A stretch of 64,000 bases of DNA from Brevibacterium sp. CS2 (GCF_005280295.1 NZ_CP040020.1:558001-622000); one strand, 5' to 3'. Shown: positions 8,993 through 19,248, numbered from the stretch's first letter. Notes: generated from the letters alone by a model not told the origin. Made by a program: numbers and translations.

Positions 8993-10162
8993 ATGCGCAG
9001 GACCATCTTCACCGAGGAGCACGACGCCTTCCGCTCGATGTGCCGCGACTTCGTGGCCAAGGAGCTCGTCCCCGCCTACGAGCAGTTCGAGCAGGACGGG
9101 AAGGTGGCCAAGGAGTTCTTCGCGAAGATGGGCGAGCTCGGCCTCACCGGCCTGCAGGTCCCGGAGGAGTACGGCGGCGGCGGCCAGGGCCACACCTTCA
9201 AGTTCAACACCATCCTCAACGAGGAGACCGCCTACGCCGCGACCACGCTCGGCACGCTGCGGGTGCACCAGGACCTCGTCATCCCCTACATCCTCGAGTA
9301 CGCGAACGAGGAGCAGAAGCAGCGCTGGCTGCCCGGCATGGCCGCCGGCACCATCATGACCGCGATCGCGATGACCGAGCCCGGCACCGGCTCCGACCTC
9401 ACCGGCATCCGCACCAAGGCGGAGAAGAAGGGCGACCACTACGTCCTCAACGGCGCCAAGACGTTTATCTCCGGCGGTATCAACGCCGACCGGGTGCTCG
9501 TCGTCGCCCGCACCTCGCCCTATGACGAGGCCGATCGACGCGGGGGCCTGTCGATCCTCGTCGTCGACGCGGAGAGCGCGGGCTTCGAGAAGGGCCGCAA
9601 TCTCGACAAGATCGGCCTCAAGACGCAGGACACCGCGGAGCTGTCCTTCACCAACGTCGAGGTGCCGGCGACGGATCTGCTCGGCGAGGAGGGCAAGGCG
9701 TTCGAGTACCTCTCCCACAACCTCGCGCAGGAGCGGATGACGATCTCCGTCAACGCGGTGGCGAGCGCGCAGGCCGCGATCCGGTTCGCCTCCGAGTACG
9801 CGCACGAGCGCAAAGTGTTCGGCACCCCGCTCAAGAGCTTCCAGAACACCAAGTTCGTGCTCGCCGAGTGCTCCACCGAGGTCGAGGCCGCACAGATCAT
9901 GCTCGACCACGCGATCGAGGCGCTCGACGCCAACGAGCTCAGCCCCGCCGACGCCGCCCGCGTCAAGCTCTTCACCACCGAGGTGCAGGCCCGCGTCGTC
10001 GACAAGTGCCTCCAGGTGCACGGCGGCTACGGCTACATCCTCGAGTACCCGATCGCCCGCCTCTACGCCGACGCCCGCGTCACCCGGATCTACGGCGGCA
10101 CCTCGGAGGTCATGAAGACGATCATCGCCAAGGACATGGGCCTGTCCGAGAAGCGGGCCTGA
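8993..10162 (+). CDS. acyl-CoA dehydrogenase
   Basis: Flavoenzyme catalysing the first, alpha-beta dehydrogenation step of acyl-CoA breakdown. The 389 residues have standard family length with the FAD/substrate signatures MTEPGTGSDL (127-136) and the helical C-terminal domain. The loop that carries the catalytic Glu in medium-chain enzymes reads RIYGGTSE, with Gly at that place. As in long-chain and isovaleryl-CoA dehydrogenases, the base is therefore probably Glu247 in LAQERM, pointing to long-chain or branched substrates. The start is ATG at 8993 with GAGGAA upstream. It begins a same-strand series with the SDR and hydratase genes and has its own operator. Confidence 0.93.
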   Translation: MRRTIFTEEHDAFRSMCRDFVAKELVPAYEQFEQDGKVAKEFFAKMGELGLTGLQVPEEYGGGGQGHTFKFNTILNEETAYAATTLGTLRVHQDLVIPYILEYANEEQKQRWLPGMAAGTIMTAIAMTEPGTGSDLTGIRTKAEKKGDHYVLNGAKTFISGGINADRVLVVARTSPYDEADRRGGLSILVVDAESAGFEKGRNLDKIGLKTQDTAELSFTNVEVPATDLLGEEGKAFEYLSHNLAQERMTISVNAVASAQAAIRFASEYAHERKVFGTPLKSFQNTKFVLAECSTEVEAAQIMLDHAIEALDANELSPADAARVKLFTTEVQARVVDKCLQVHGGYGYILEYPIARLYADARVTRIYGGTSEVMKTIIAKDMGLSEKRA

Positions 10163-10176
10163 CCCGGGCCTGACCC

Positions 10177-10213
10177 GGGCGGGGCGCGGGCCGGCCCCGC
10201 GATCGCCCCGCCC
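10177..10213 (+). terminator. intra-operon GC hairpin
   Basis: Perfect arms GGGCGGGGCG and CGCCCCGCCC lie between the acyl-CoA dehydrogenase and SDR genes. The hairpin may attenuate or process the message. Confidence 0.45.
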
Positions 10214-10273
10214 TCCCCCACCGTTCGCGCAGGACCACGGCGGTCCGGCCGCACCCATCAGAAGGAGTACCCC

Positions 10274-11035
10274 ATGAACATCTCAGGACACGCAGCGCTC
10301 GTCACCGGCGGCTCCTCGGGCCTCGGGCTGGCCACCGTGCAGCGGCTCGTCGCCGAGGGCGCACAGGTCGTCATCGCCGACCTCAACCCGCCGGCCGAGG
10401 ACGTCGCGGCCGAGCTCGGCGACGCGGTGCGCTTCGTCGCCACCAACGTCTCCGACGAGGCCCAGGTGTCCGCGGCGATGGACGCCGCGACCGAGCTCGG
10501 CGACCTGCGCGCGGTCGTGCACTGCGCCGGGATCGGCGGGCCGATGCGCCTCGTCCAGAAGGACGGGTCCGCCGGGAACCTCGACCACTTCCGCAAGGTC
10601 ATCGACGTCAACCTCATCGGCACGATGATCGTCGCCAGCCAGGCCGGCGTGCGGATGGCGAAGAACGAGGAGATCGACGGCGAGCGCGGCGTCATCATCT
10701 TCACCGCCTCGGTCGCGGCCTGGGAGGGCCAGATCGGCCAGGCCGCCTACGCCGCCTCGAAGGGCGGGGTCGTGGGCCTCACCCTGTGCGCCGCGCGCGA
10801 CTACGCCTCGAAGAAGATCCGCGTGGTGACGATCGCGCCGGGCACCGTCGACACCCCGCTGCTCGCCAAGGCCTCCCAGGAGGTGCGCGACTCGCTCGCC
10901 GCAATGGTGCCGCACCCGTCCCGCCTGGCGCGCCCGGACGAGTACGCCCACCTCGCGCTGTCGATCATCGAGAACGCGATGCTCAACGGCGAGACCATCC
11001 GCATGGACGGCGCGATCCGCATGGCCCCGCGCTGA
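10274..11035 (+). CDS. SDR oxidoreductase, probable 3-hydroxyacyl-CoA dehydrogenase
   Basis: Short-chain dehydrogenase of 253 residues, likely oxidising 3-hydroxyacyl-CoA with NAD (type II, HSD10-like) as the third beta-oxidation step. The nucleotide-binding motif TGGSSGLG is at 11-18, followed by Asp36, which favours NAD. The catalytic set is Asn113, Ser146, Tyr159 and Lys163 (YAASK). The start is ATG at 10274 after AAGGAG. It stands between the acyl-CoA dehydrogenase and enoyl-CoA hydratase genes, which supports the assignment; the exact chain length is not evident. Confidence 0.88.
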   Translation: MNISGHAALVTGGSSGLGLATVQRLVAEGAQVVIADLNPPAEDVAAELGDAVRFVATNVSDEAQVSAAMDAATELGDLRAVVHCAGIGGPMRLVQKDGSAGNLDHFRKVIDVNLIGTMIVASQAGVRMAKNEEIDGERGVIIFTASVAAWEGQIGQAAYAASKGGVVGLTLCAARDYASKKIRVVTIAPGTVDTPLLAKASQEVRDSLAAMVPHPSRLARPDEYAHLALSIIENAMLNGETIRMDGAIRMAPR

Positions 11036-11036
11036 G

Positions 11037-11071
11037 CGGAGCCCGGCCGCACCACCCGGGCGGGCTCCGGT
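11037..11071 (+). terminator. hairpin between SDR and hydratase genes
   Basis: CGGAGCCC pairs with GGGCTCCG across a GC-rich loop directly after the SDR stop codon. Confidence 0.4.
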
Positions 11072-11148
11072 CCGCCGAAGCGCTCAGGAGCCCGCCCTCC
11101 CGTCCCGCACCCCGCCCTGGAACAGTCGATGATCGAAGGAGATACGAC

Positions 11149-11940
11149 ATGACCGAGAACACCGAACCCGACGCCACCGAAGCCGAGGTCCTCACCGAGG
11201 TCCGCGGCCAGGTGCTCGTCATCACCCTCAACCGTCCGAAGGCGAAGAACGCCGCGACCGCCGCGATGGCCGCGCAGATGGCGCAGATCCTCGACGACTT
11301 CGACAGCAACGACGAGCTGTTCGTCGCCGTCATCACCGGCACCGGCAAGACCTTCTGCTCCGGCATGGACCTCAAGGGCTTCGTGCGCGGTGAGCGCCCC
11401 TCCGTCGAGGGCCGCGGATTCCTCGCGCTCACCGAGGCGCCCCCGCAGAAGCCGCTCATCGCCGCGGTCGAGGGCTATGCGCTCGCGGGCGGGTTCGAGA
11501 CCATGCTCGCCTGCGACCTCGTCGTCGCGGCCGACACCGCGAAGTTCGGGATCCCCGAGGTCAAGCGCGGCCTGGCCGCCGCGGCCGGCGGTCTCGTCAC
11601 CCTCCCGCAGCGCACCCACCGCGCGGTGGCGATGGAGATGGCACTCACCGGCGACATCTACTCCGCGGAGTTCGGCAGGACCAACGGCTTCGTCAACCGG
11701 ATCGTCGGCGACGGCGAGGCGCTCGACGGAGCGCTCGAGCTCGCGCAGACGATCGCGGCGAACGGCCCGCTCGCCGTCAAGGCCTCGAAGCAGGTCATCG
11801 TCGAATCCGCCGACTGGTCGACCGATGAGAAGTTCGCCAAGCAGTCCGAGATCGTCGACCCGGTCTTCACCTCCGCCGACGCCAAGGAGGGTGCGACCGC
11901 CTTCGCGGAGAAGCGCGCTCCCCGGTGGACCGGCCGCTGA
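11149..11940 (+). CDS. enoyl-CoA hydratase/isomerase family protein
   Basis: Crotonase-fold enzyme of 263 residues that would hydrate a 2-enoyl-CoA. The oxyanion-hole segments are CSGMDLKG and EGYALAGGFE, and the second catalytic Glu region reads IPEVKRGLAAAAGG. The start at 11149 has GAAGGAGA 8 nt upstream, while the longer open frame upstream overlaps the SDR gene. With the neighbouring dehydrogenases and the thiolase at 2917 it completes a four-enzyme beta-oxidation set. Other crotonase reactions cannot be excluded. Confidence 0.88.
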   Translation: MTENTEPDATEAEVLTEVRGQVLVITLNRPKAKNAATAAMAAQMAQILDDFDSNDELFVAVITGTGKTFCSGMDLKGFVRGERPSVEGRGFLALTEAPPQKPLIAAVEGYALAGGFETMLACDLVVAADTAKFGIPEVKRGLAAAAGGLVTLPQRTHRAVAMEMALTGDIYSAEFGRTNGFVNRIVGDGEALDGALELAQTIAANGPLAVKASKQVIVESADWSTDEKFAKQSEIVDPVFTSADAKEGATAFAEKRAPRWTGR

Positions 11941-11950
11941 CCCACCCCTG

Positions 11951-12003
11951 AAACAGCAATATCCTGCGGTTCCTGAGAAGGATTCCGCAGGATATTGCTG
12001 TTT
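11951..12003. terminator. long palindrome 5' of CoA-transferase gene
   Basis: Perfect 19-bp arms (AAACAGCAATATCCTGCGG and its complement) continue inward through TCCT-GAGA-AGGA. The element is related to the palindrome at 13644-13687. It could end transcription from the hydratase gene. Confidence 0.7.
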
Positions 12004-12099
12004 CGGGGGCGCGACCCCGGCTGTGGTGTTCGCCACGAACGCACCGGTAGGACTCCTCCGCCGTTTGGCCGATGCACCCCCGCTTGAGAACATTGGTCC

Positions 12100-13605
12100 A
12101 TGACGCGTATCTCGTGCCCCGTGCTGTCGAAGAAGATCACCACTGCCGCGCAGGCCGCGGAACACATCTCCCCCGGTGACAACGTGGGCATGAGCGGGTT
12201 CACCGGCTGCGGCTACCCCAAGGAGGTGCCGGGTGCGCTCGCCGAGCGGATGAAATCGGCCCACTCCGCCGGCGAGGAGTTCACCATCGGACTGCTCACC
12301 GGCGCATCCACCTCCGCCGAGCTCGACGGCGTGCTCGCCGAGGCCGAGGGCGTGCACCTCCGCGCTCCGTTCAACACCGACCCGAGCATGCGCAGGGCGA
12401 TCAACTCCGGAGACGTCGAGTACATCGACACGCACCTGAGCCACCTCGCCCAGCAGGTGTGGTTCGGCTACTTCGGCAAGCTCGACGTCGCCGTGGTCGA
12501 GGTCGCCGCAGTGCTCCCCAACGGGCTGCTGGTCCCGGGATCATCGGTGGGCAACAACAAGACCTGGCTCGACCAGGCCGACAAGGTCATCCTCGAGGTC
12601 AACGAGTGGCACCCGCGCGAGTACGAGGGCTTCCATGACGTCTACTACGGCACCAAGCTGCCGCCGCACCGCAACCCGATCCAGATCCTCGAGCCGACCC
12701 AGCGGATCGGCGACCCCTACCTGCGGGTCGACCCCGACAAGGTCGTCGCTGTGGTGCGGACGAACGCCCCGGACCGCGACAACTCCTTCTCCCCCGTCGA
12801 CGACAAGTCCCATGCGATGGCCGAATACCTCATCGATTTCCTCCGCCACGAGGTGAGCGCCGGCCGGATGCCGAAGAACCTGCTGCCGATCCAGTCAGGA
12901 ATCGGCAACGTCGCGAACGCGGTGCTCGACGGGCTCAAGGAGTCCGAGTTCGAGCACCTCCATTCCTACACCGAGGTGATCCAGGACAACCTGCTCGGCC
13001 TCCTCGACTCCGGCAAGCTCGACTCGATCTCCGCAACGGCGTTCAGCCTGTCCCGACCTGTCGCCGAGCACTTCAACGCCAACGCCGAGTCGTACAAGGG
13101 GCGCATCCTGCTCCGCACCCAGGAGATGTCGAACCACCCCGAGATCGTCCGCCGCCTGGGCATCATCGCGATCAACGGCATGGTCGAGGCCGACATCTAC
13201 GGACACGTCAACTCCACCCACATCACCGGCTCGAAGATGATGAACGGGATCGGCGGCTCCGGGGACTTCGCCCGCAACGCGTTCCTCAACTTCTTCGTGT
13301 CCCCCTCGACGGCGAAGGACGGGTCGATCTCCTCGATCGTACCGATGGCCTCGCACGTCGACCACACCGAGCACGATGTCCACGTGCTCGTCACCGAGCA
13401 GGGCATCGCCGACCTCCGAGGCACCTCACCGGTCACGCGCGCCAAGCGGATCATCGACAACTGCGCGCACCCCGACTACCGCGAGAGGCTGCACGACTAC
13501 CTCGACCGGGCGATCGCCGAATCCCCGAACGCCGCGCACACCCCGCACATCCTGTCCGAGGCGCTGAGCTGGCACACGCGGTTCCTCGAGGACGGCCACA
13601 TGTGA
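12100..13605 (+). CDS. acetyl-CoA hydrolase/CoA-transferase family protein
   Basis: CoA-transferase of the single-chain acetyl-CoA hydrolase / succinyl-CoA:acetate transferase family, moving CoA between short acyl groups. The 501 residues match family length. The motif SYTEVIQD places the catalytic Glu at 292, the position expected from AarC-type enzymes, and GIGNVANAV at 268-276 forms the conserved glycine loop. ATG at 12100 is the only good start; no clear Shine-Dalgarno sequence is present. The gene is framed by two related long palindromes (11951-12003 and 13644-13687), so it is probably its own transcription unit. It may activate the imported acid or recycle acetyl-CoA produced by the island. 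Confidence 0.9.
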   Translation: MTRISCPVLSKKITTAAQAAEHISPGDNVGMSGFTGCGYPKEVPGALAERMKSAHSAGEEFTIGLLTGASTSAELDGVLAEAEGVHLRAPFNTDPSMRRAINSGDVEYIDTHLSHLAQQVWFGYFGKLDVAVVEVAAVLPNGLLVPGSSVGNNKTWLDQADKVILEVNEWHPREYEGFHDVYYGTKLPPHRNPIQILEPTQRIGDPYLRVDPDKVVAVVRTNAPDRDNSFSPVDDKSHAMAEYLIDFLRHEVSAGRMPKNLLPIQSGIGNVANAVLDGLKESEFEHLHSYTEVIQDNLLGLLDSGKLDSISATAFSLSRPVAEHFNANAESYKGRILLRTQEMSNHPEIVRRLGIIAINGMVEADIYGHVNSTHITGSKMMNGIGGSGDFARNAFLNFFVSPSTAKDGSISSIVPMASHVDHTEHDVHVLVTEQGIADLRGTSPVTRAKRIIDNCAHPDYRERLHDYLDRAIAESPNAAHTPHILSEALSWHTRFLEDGHM

Positions 13606-13643
13606 GCTCCGGCCACATCTGAGCGCTTCCCACCGGTGAGACA

Positions 13644-13687
13644 GCAGAATCCCGCGGTTCCTGAGAACAGGAACCGCGGGATTCTGC
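13644..13687. terminator. long palindrome 3' of CoA-transferase gene
   Basis: Perfect 20-bp arms (GCAGAATCCCGCGGTTCCTG and its complement) close on an AGAA loop. It sits in a convergent junction and may terminate both genes. Confidence 0.75.
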
Positions 13688-13759
13688 CATGTCCGGCCGG
13701 CGCCCAGGCCCGATCACCTCGGGCGGCCCGCCCGCCTCGGCCCGGGCCGGGCCTGCGGA

Positions 13760-15049
13760 TCAGCTCGGGCGGTGCGGGAGCATGATCTCCTCGAAGTACT
13801 TCTCACCGAAGGGCTGGAGGAACTCCTTGTCGTCCATCGGGTACCACTCGTCGTAGTCGGCGAAGGTGCCCTCGTCCTCGTAGCCGAGCTCCTCGGCGAC
13901 CCCGCGCCAGCGCTCGACGGCCTCCGGGATGGCCTCGGTCGACCCCTCGGGCAGGGTTCCCGCTTCGATGGCCTCGTCGACGAGTCCCTGCGAGGAGTTC
14001 TTCAGCTCGTCCTGCAGACCGGACTCCATCTCCTCGAAGGTGCCGCCCGCCTCGCGCACGGTCTTCGCGCCGACGGCGTTCGCCTCGAGGTCGCCGCGAC
14101 GGGACTCGTTGAACTCGTCCTCCATCGAGTCGAACACGAGCTGCTGGACGGCCAGCGGCCACTCCTGCCAGGCGCTGCCGGCGTAGACGCCGCCCGGCCC
14201 GCGGGCGAAGGTGACGTCCGTGGTGTAGGTCATGTTCGGCGCGACATCCATGAAGCCGGCGGCGTCGGCGGCGAGGGTCGTCGACAAGGTGCAGTCGACG
14301 GTGCCGCGCTGCAGGGCCTCGTAGGTCTCGGTGTACTGGAGCGAGACCGGCGAGGCGTCGAGCGCCTCGAGCTGGCTCGTCTGCGCGACCGAGGACGCGC
14401 GCACCTGGTTGCCCTGCCAGTCCTCGGCGGTGGTGTGCGGCTCGGCGCACATCGTCACGACCGCGCCGGCGGCGTTGAAGATGTTGAGCGGTTCGAGCCC
14501 CTGATCGCGGAACTCGCTGATGAGGTTCTCGTCCTGCCAGGTGAGCTCGCCGATCGCGGCGTTCGCGGCGATCTCGTCGACGAGCGGCGAGGTGCCGGTG
14601 AGAGTGGTGCCGGTGACCCACGACTGGAAGACGGGGAACCTGTCCGGCTGGTAGATCGGGAGCATGTAGGCGACATCCACGCGGCCGTCGACGAGCGCAT
14701 CGGCGAGCTCGGTGTACCCGGCGATGCCCTGACCGTAGGTGGTCTCCACGGTGATCTTGCCGTCGGACAGCGTCTCGAGGTTCTCGATGAAGGCGTGGGC
14801 GCGGTGTGCGTCGAGGCCCTCGCCGGACTGCGCGGACGGCTGGTAGTTGATGGTGAGGGGCTCGACGTCCGCGAACGCGGCCTTGATCTCCTCGTCCGAG
14901 GCGCCGTACTCGTAGCCTTCGCCGCTGCCGCCCTCCGCCGCACCGCCACCGCCCCCGGCCGAACCGGCGCAGCCGCTGAGGGCGATCCCGAGCGCCGAGG
15001 CGCCTGCGATGAGACCGAGCATGCGCGAACGCTGCAGACGAACAGTCAT
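13760..15049 (-). CDS. DctP-type TRAP substrate-binding lipoprotein
   Basis: Solute receptor of the DctP branch, different from the TAXI receptors earlier in the island. The signal peptide ends in LSGC with Cys27 as lipidation site, followed by a Gly-rich linker (28-45) and a 380-residue receptor domain. The start is ATG at 15049 with AGGAG upstream. No DctQ/DctM permease of its own type lies nearby, so it is an orphan that must use a permease elsewhere, or less likely the fused TAXI permease. Its promoter carries the same operator (15177-15194) as the TetR, dehydrogenase and ligase genes, tying it to this pathway. Confidence 0.87.
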   Translation of the reverse strand: MTVRLQRSRMLGLIAGASALGIALSGCAGSAGGGGGAAEGGSGEGYEYGASDEEIKAAFADVEPLTINYQPSAQSGEGLDAHRAHAFIENLETLSDGKITVETTYGQGIAGYTELADALVDGRVDVAYMLPIYQPDRFPVFQSWVTGTTLTGTSPLVDEIAANAAIGELTWQDENLISEFRDQGLEPLNIFNAAGAVVTMCAEPHTTAEDWQGNQVRASSVAQTSQLEALDASPVSLQYTETYEALQRGTVDCTLSTTLAADAAGFMDVAPNMTYTTDVTFARGPGGVYAGSAWQEWPLAVQQLVFDSMEDEFNESRRGDLEANAVGAKTVREAGGTFEEMESGLQDELKNSSQGLVDEAIEAGTLPEGSTEAIPEAVERWRGVAEELGYEDEGTFADYDEWYPMDDKEFLQPFGEKYFEEIMLPHRPS

Positions 15050-15176
15050 GTGAACTCCTGGGTTCCGAGGCCCGCACGACCGTGTGCGGCACCGCTGGGC
15101 TCGGGGGTTCTCGCCGTCTCCCCATCGAATCCGGCACCGGCGCGGATCGATCCGCGACCCCGAGCAGTCTCACTAG

Positions 15177-15194
15177 TCTGAACGTTCGATAAGT
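15177..15194 (-). promoter_or_regulatory. shared operator, site C (DctP receptor promoter)
   Basis: On the minus strand it reads ACTTATCGAACGTTCAGA, with the perfect core GAACGTTC. It lies 128 nt upstream of the receptor start. Confidence 0.6.
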
Positions 15195-15244
15195 CATCCG
15201 TCAAGGGTGTCTCACGAACGGGGCGGACCACCCCGGCCCGTGGC

Positions 15245-15262
15245 ACTGATCAATTGTTCAGT
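15245..15262 (+). promoter_or_regulatory. shared operator, site D (acyl-CoA ligase promoter)
   Basis: ACTGATCAATTGTTCAGT is nearly palindromic (ACTGA..TCAGT around CAATTG) and matches site B in 13 of 18 positions. It lies 84-101 nt upstream of the ligase start. Confidence 0.6.
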
Positions 15263-15345
15263 TACTATCGGTGCAGACCTCCGGTCTCCGCGCTCGCCGC
15301 AGGCCGTCGATGCGGACGCCGCCCCCGTGCCAGGAAGGGCCCACC

Positions 15346-17040
15346 ATGTCGCACTATTTCCCGCCGGGCATGCCCCGCCACCTCAGCTACCCCGATGCCG
15401 CCGTGCCCGAGGTGCTCCTCGCCTCCGCCCGCACCTACGGCGAGCGGGCCGCGGTGGTCGACGGAGAGGAGACCCTGAGCTACGCCGAGCTGCTCACCGG
15501 CGCCCGCGCAGTGGCTGCCGACCTCGCCGCAGCCGGGATCGCCCCGGGAAGCGTCGTCGGCATCCATCTGCCGAACATCCTCCACTACTTCACCGCCTAC
15601 TACGGCGCGCTCCTCACCGGCGCCGCCGTCACCCTCGTCAACCCGCTGCAGCCGGCTCCGGCGCTGGCCAAGCAGCTCGCCGACGCCGGGGCGACCGCCC
15701 TCATCACCCACCCCGCGCACCTCCGCCCGGTGACCGAGGTCGCCGAGGAGCTCGGCCTCGCGCGCGTGCTCGTCACCGGACCGTCGTGGTCGGCCGGGGT
15801 GGACGAGGAGCAGCAGGCACTCGCCGATTCCGTGTTGGACACCGGCCCGTACCGGTCCTTCTCCGAGGTGCTCGCCGCCGGCGGAGAGGATTTCGAACCC
15901 GTCCTCGTCGGCATGGACGAGGTCGCCCACTACGCCTACACCGGCGGCACCACCGGGAAGTCGAAGGGCGTGCGCGTCCTCCACCGCAACGTCATCGCCA
16001 ACATCACGCAGATGGCCGCCTGGCGCCTCCACTCGACGATCGACCGCGATGAGACGGGGCACCTGCGGCTCACGCACATCCCCGACCTCGGCGTCCCGTA
16101 CGTCGAGCCGGGTGCGGCCGCGACCATCCAGGTGCCGCCGCTGTTCCACGCCCAGGGCCTGACGAGCGGCGGGATGTTCATGCTCGGCGGCGTGACGATC
16201 GTGCTGTCCGGCCGGTTCAAGCCGCAGACCTTCGTCGAGCTCACCAACCGCTGGGAGGCCGCCTACGCCTCGGGCAATCCGCCGATGTACCTCGCGCTCG
16301 CCGCGCACTGCCGGGCCACCGGGGAGTCGATGCCGAGCATGAAGCTCGCGATCTCCGGGGCCGCGCCGCTCGATTCGACCGCAGTGGCGCGGATCGGCGA
16401 GGCGATGCCGAACGCCGTGATCGGCGAGGGCTACGGACTCACCGAGGGCACGTGCATGGTGACCTCGACCCCGGTGCAGCCGGGCACCACCCAGAAGATC
16501 GGCTCCGTGGGCATCCCGGTGTCCGACACGGAGATCGAGATCCGCAGCACGACCGGCACCGAGGTGCTCCCCGACGGCCAGGAGGGCGAGCTGTGGGTGC
16601 GCGGTCCGCAGGTCACCGACGGCTACAGCAACGCCCCGGAGCAGACCGCCGCGCAGTTCGTCGACGGCTGGCTGCGCACCGGCGACATCGCCTCCCGCGA
16701 CTCCGAGGGGTCCATCCGGATCCACGACCGGGCCAAGGACATGCTCATCTACAAGGGGTACAACGTCTACCCGCGGGAGCTCGAGGACATCGCCGCGGCG
16801 CACCCGGGCGTGGCGCGGATCGCCGTCGTCGGACGGCCCGCGGACGAGGCCGGGGAGATCCCCGTGGCCTTCGTCGAGGCGGCCCCCGGCGTCGCGCTGT
16901 CCGGCGAGGAGCTCATGGGCTGGGTCGCCGGGCGGGTGCTGCCCTATCAGAAGATCCGCGAGGTCCACCTCGTCGAGGCGCTGCCGACCTCGGCCGCGGG
17001 CAAGATCCTCAAGACCGAGCTGCGCGACCAGTTCGACTGA
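15346..17040 (+). CDS. AMP-dependent acyl-CoA synthetase/ligase
   Basis: Adenylate-forming enzyme of 564 residues that activates a carboxylate to its CoA thioester with ATP. Visible signatures are the P-loop YTGGTTGKSKG, the GYGLTEGT adenine-binding motif, the hinge region LIYKGYNVYPRELED and the C-terminal catalytic Lys in TSAAGKILK. ATG at 15346 lies behind GGAAGGG; the 25 codons upstream look non-coding. It is divergent from the DctP receptor gene across 296 nt holding operators C and D. In context it would prepare the imported acid for the beta-oxidation enzymes. Chain length cannot be read from sequence alone. Confidence 0.92.
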   Translation: MSHYFPPGMPRHLSYPDAAVPEVLLASARTYGERAAVVDGEETLSYAELLTGARAVAADLAAAGIAPGSVVGIHLPNILHYFTAYYGALLTGAAVTLVNPLQPAPALAKQLADAGATALITHPAHLRPVTEVAEELGLARVLVTGPSWSAGVDEEQQALADSVLDTGPYRSFSEVLAAGGEDFEPVLVGMDEVAHYAYTGGTTGKSKGVRVLHRNVIANITQMAAWRLHSTIDRDETGHLRLTHIPDLGVPYVEPGAAATIQVPPLFHAQGLTSGGMFMLGGVTIVLSGRFKPQTFVELTNRWEAAYASGNPPMYLALAAHCRATGESMPSMKLAISGAAPLDSTAVARIGEAMPNAVIGEGYGLTEGTCMVTSTPVQPGTTQKIGSVGIPVSDTEIEIRSTTGTEVLPDGQEGELWVRGPQVTDGYSNAPEQTAAQFVDGWLRTGDIASRDSEGSIRIHDRAKDMLIYKGYNVYPRELEDIAAAHPGVARIAVVGRPADEAGEIPVAFVEAAPGVALSGEELMGWVAGRVLPYQKIREVHLVEALPTSAAGKILKTELRDQFD

Positions 17041-17106
17041 GACCGTCCCGGCGCCGCGGCCGCTCCGACCGCACCGGCACCCCTGCCCCGTGTCCGTCCT
17101 GCTGTC

Positions 17107-17112
17107 TACACT
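17107..17112 (+). promoter_or_regulatory. -10 box, leaderless promoter
   Basis: TACACT stands 6 nt before the ATG at 17119. Confidence 0.55.
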
Positions 17113-17118
17113 GGACCC

Positions 17119-17445
17119 ATGAGCGAACCGACAGTCTCCGTGACCGAGATCCCCGAGGGCGCGAACATCCTCGACGTCCGCGAGGACGACGAATGGAGCG
17201 CCGGGCACATCGACGGCGCCCAGCACATCCCGCTCGGCGACCTCCCCGTGCGCTACGGCGAGGTGCCCCTCGACGAGGACGTCTACGTCATCTGCCGCTC
17301 CGGCGGCCGGTCGATCCGCGCCACCTCCTGGCTCAACCAGAACGGCTTCGACGCGATCAACGTGCGCGGCGGGATGGGGGCATGGAACCTCGACAACGGC
17401 CTGCCGATCGTCTCGGACGCCGGCGAGGAGCCCTGGGTCAAGTAG
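17119..17445 (+). CDS. rhodanese-like domain protein
   Basis: Single-domain sulfurtransferase-like protein of 108 residues. The active-site loop CRSGGRS begins with Cys59, which would carry a persulfide; LDVRE near residue 19 and GGMGAW near the end are typical of the fold. It is cytoplasmic, as no signal peptide is present. The start at 17119 is leaderless (TACACT plus 6 nt). It follows the ligase by 78 nt but has its own promoter, so no functional link is implied. Confidence 0.88.
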   Translation: MSEPTVSVTEIPEGANILDVREDDEWSAGHIDGAQHIPLGDLPVRYGEVPLDEDVYVICRSGGRSIRATSWLNQNGFDAINVRGGMGAWNLDNGLPIVSDAGEEPWVK

Positions 17446-17553
17446 ACCCGGCACCGCCCGAGGACGCCGCCCGGTTCCGCCCCATCATCTCGACAGCCGA
17501 CCGCATGGCGAGATTTTCCCGGTCCCGGCTACTCCCCACGGCCCGCACTTGGG

Positions 17554-17559
17554 CATAGT
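17554..17559 (+). promoter_or_regulatory. -10 box, leaderless promoter
   Basis: CATAGT stands 6 nt before the ATG at 17566, a weaker match to TANNNT than the others. Confidence 0.4.
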
Positions 17560-17565
17560 GGGACC

Positions 17566-19209
<1,644 letters not shown>

Positions 19210-19219
19210 GGCCGGACCC

Positions 19220-19248
19220 GGGAGGGTGACGGACGTCATCACCCTCCC
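19220..19248 (+). terminator. terminator after pgm
   Basis: Perfect 10-bp arms GGGAGGGTGA and TCACCCTCCC lie 10 nt after the pgm stop. Confidence 0.7.
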
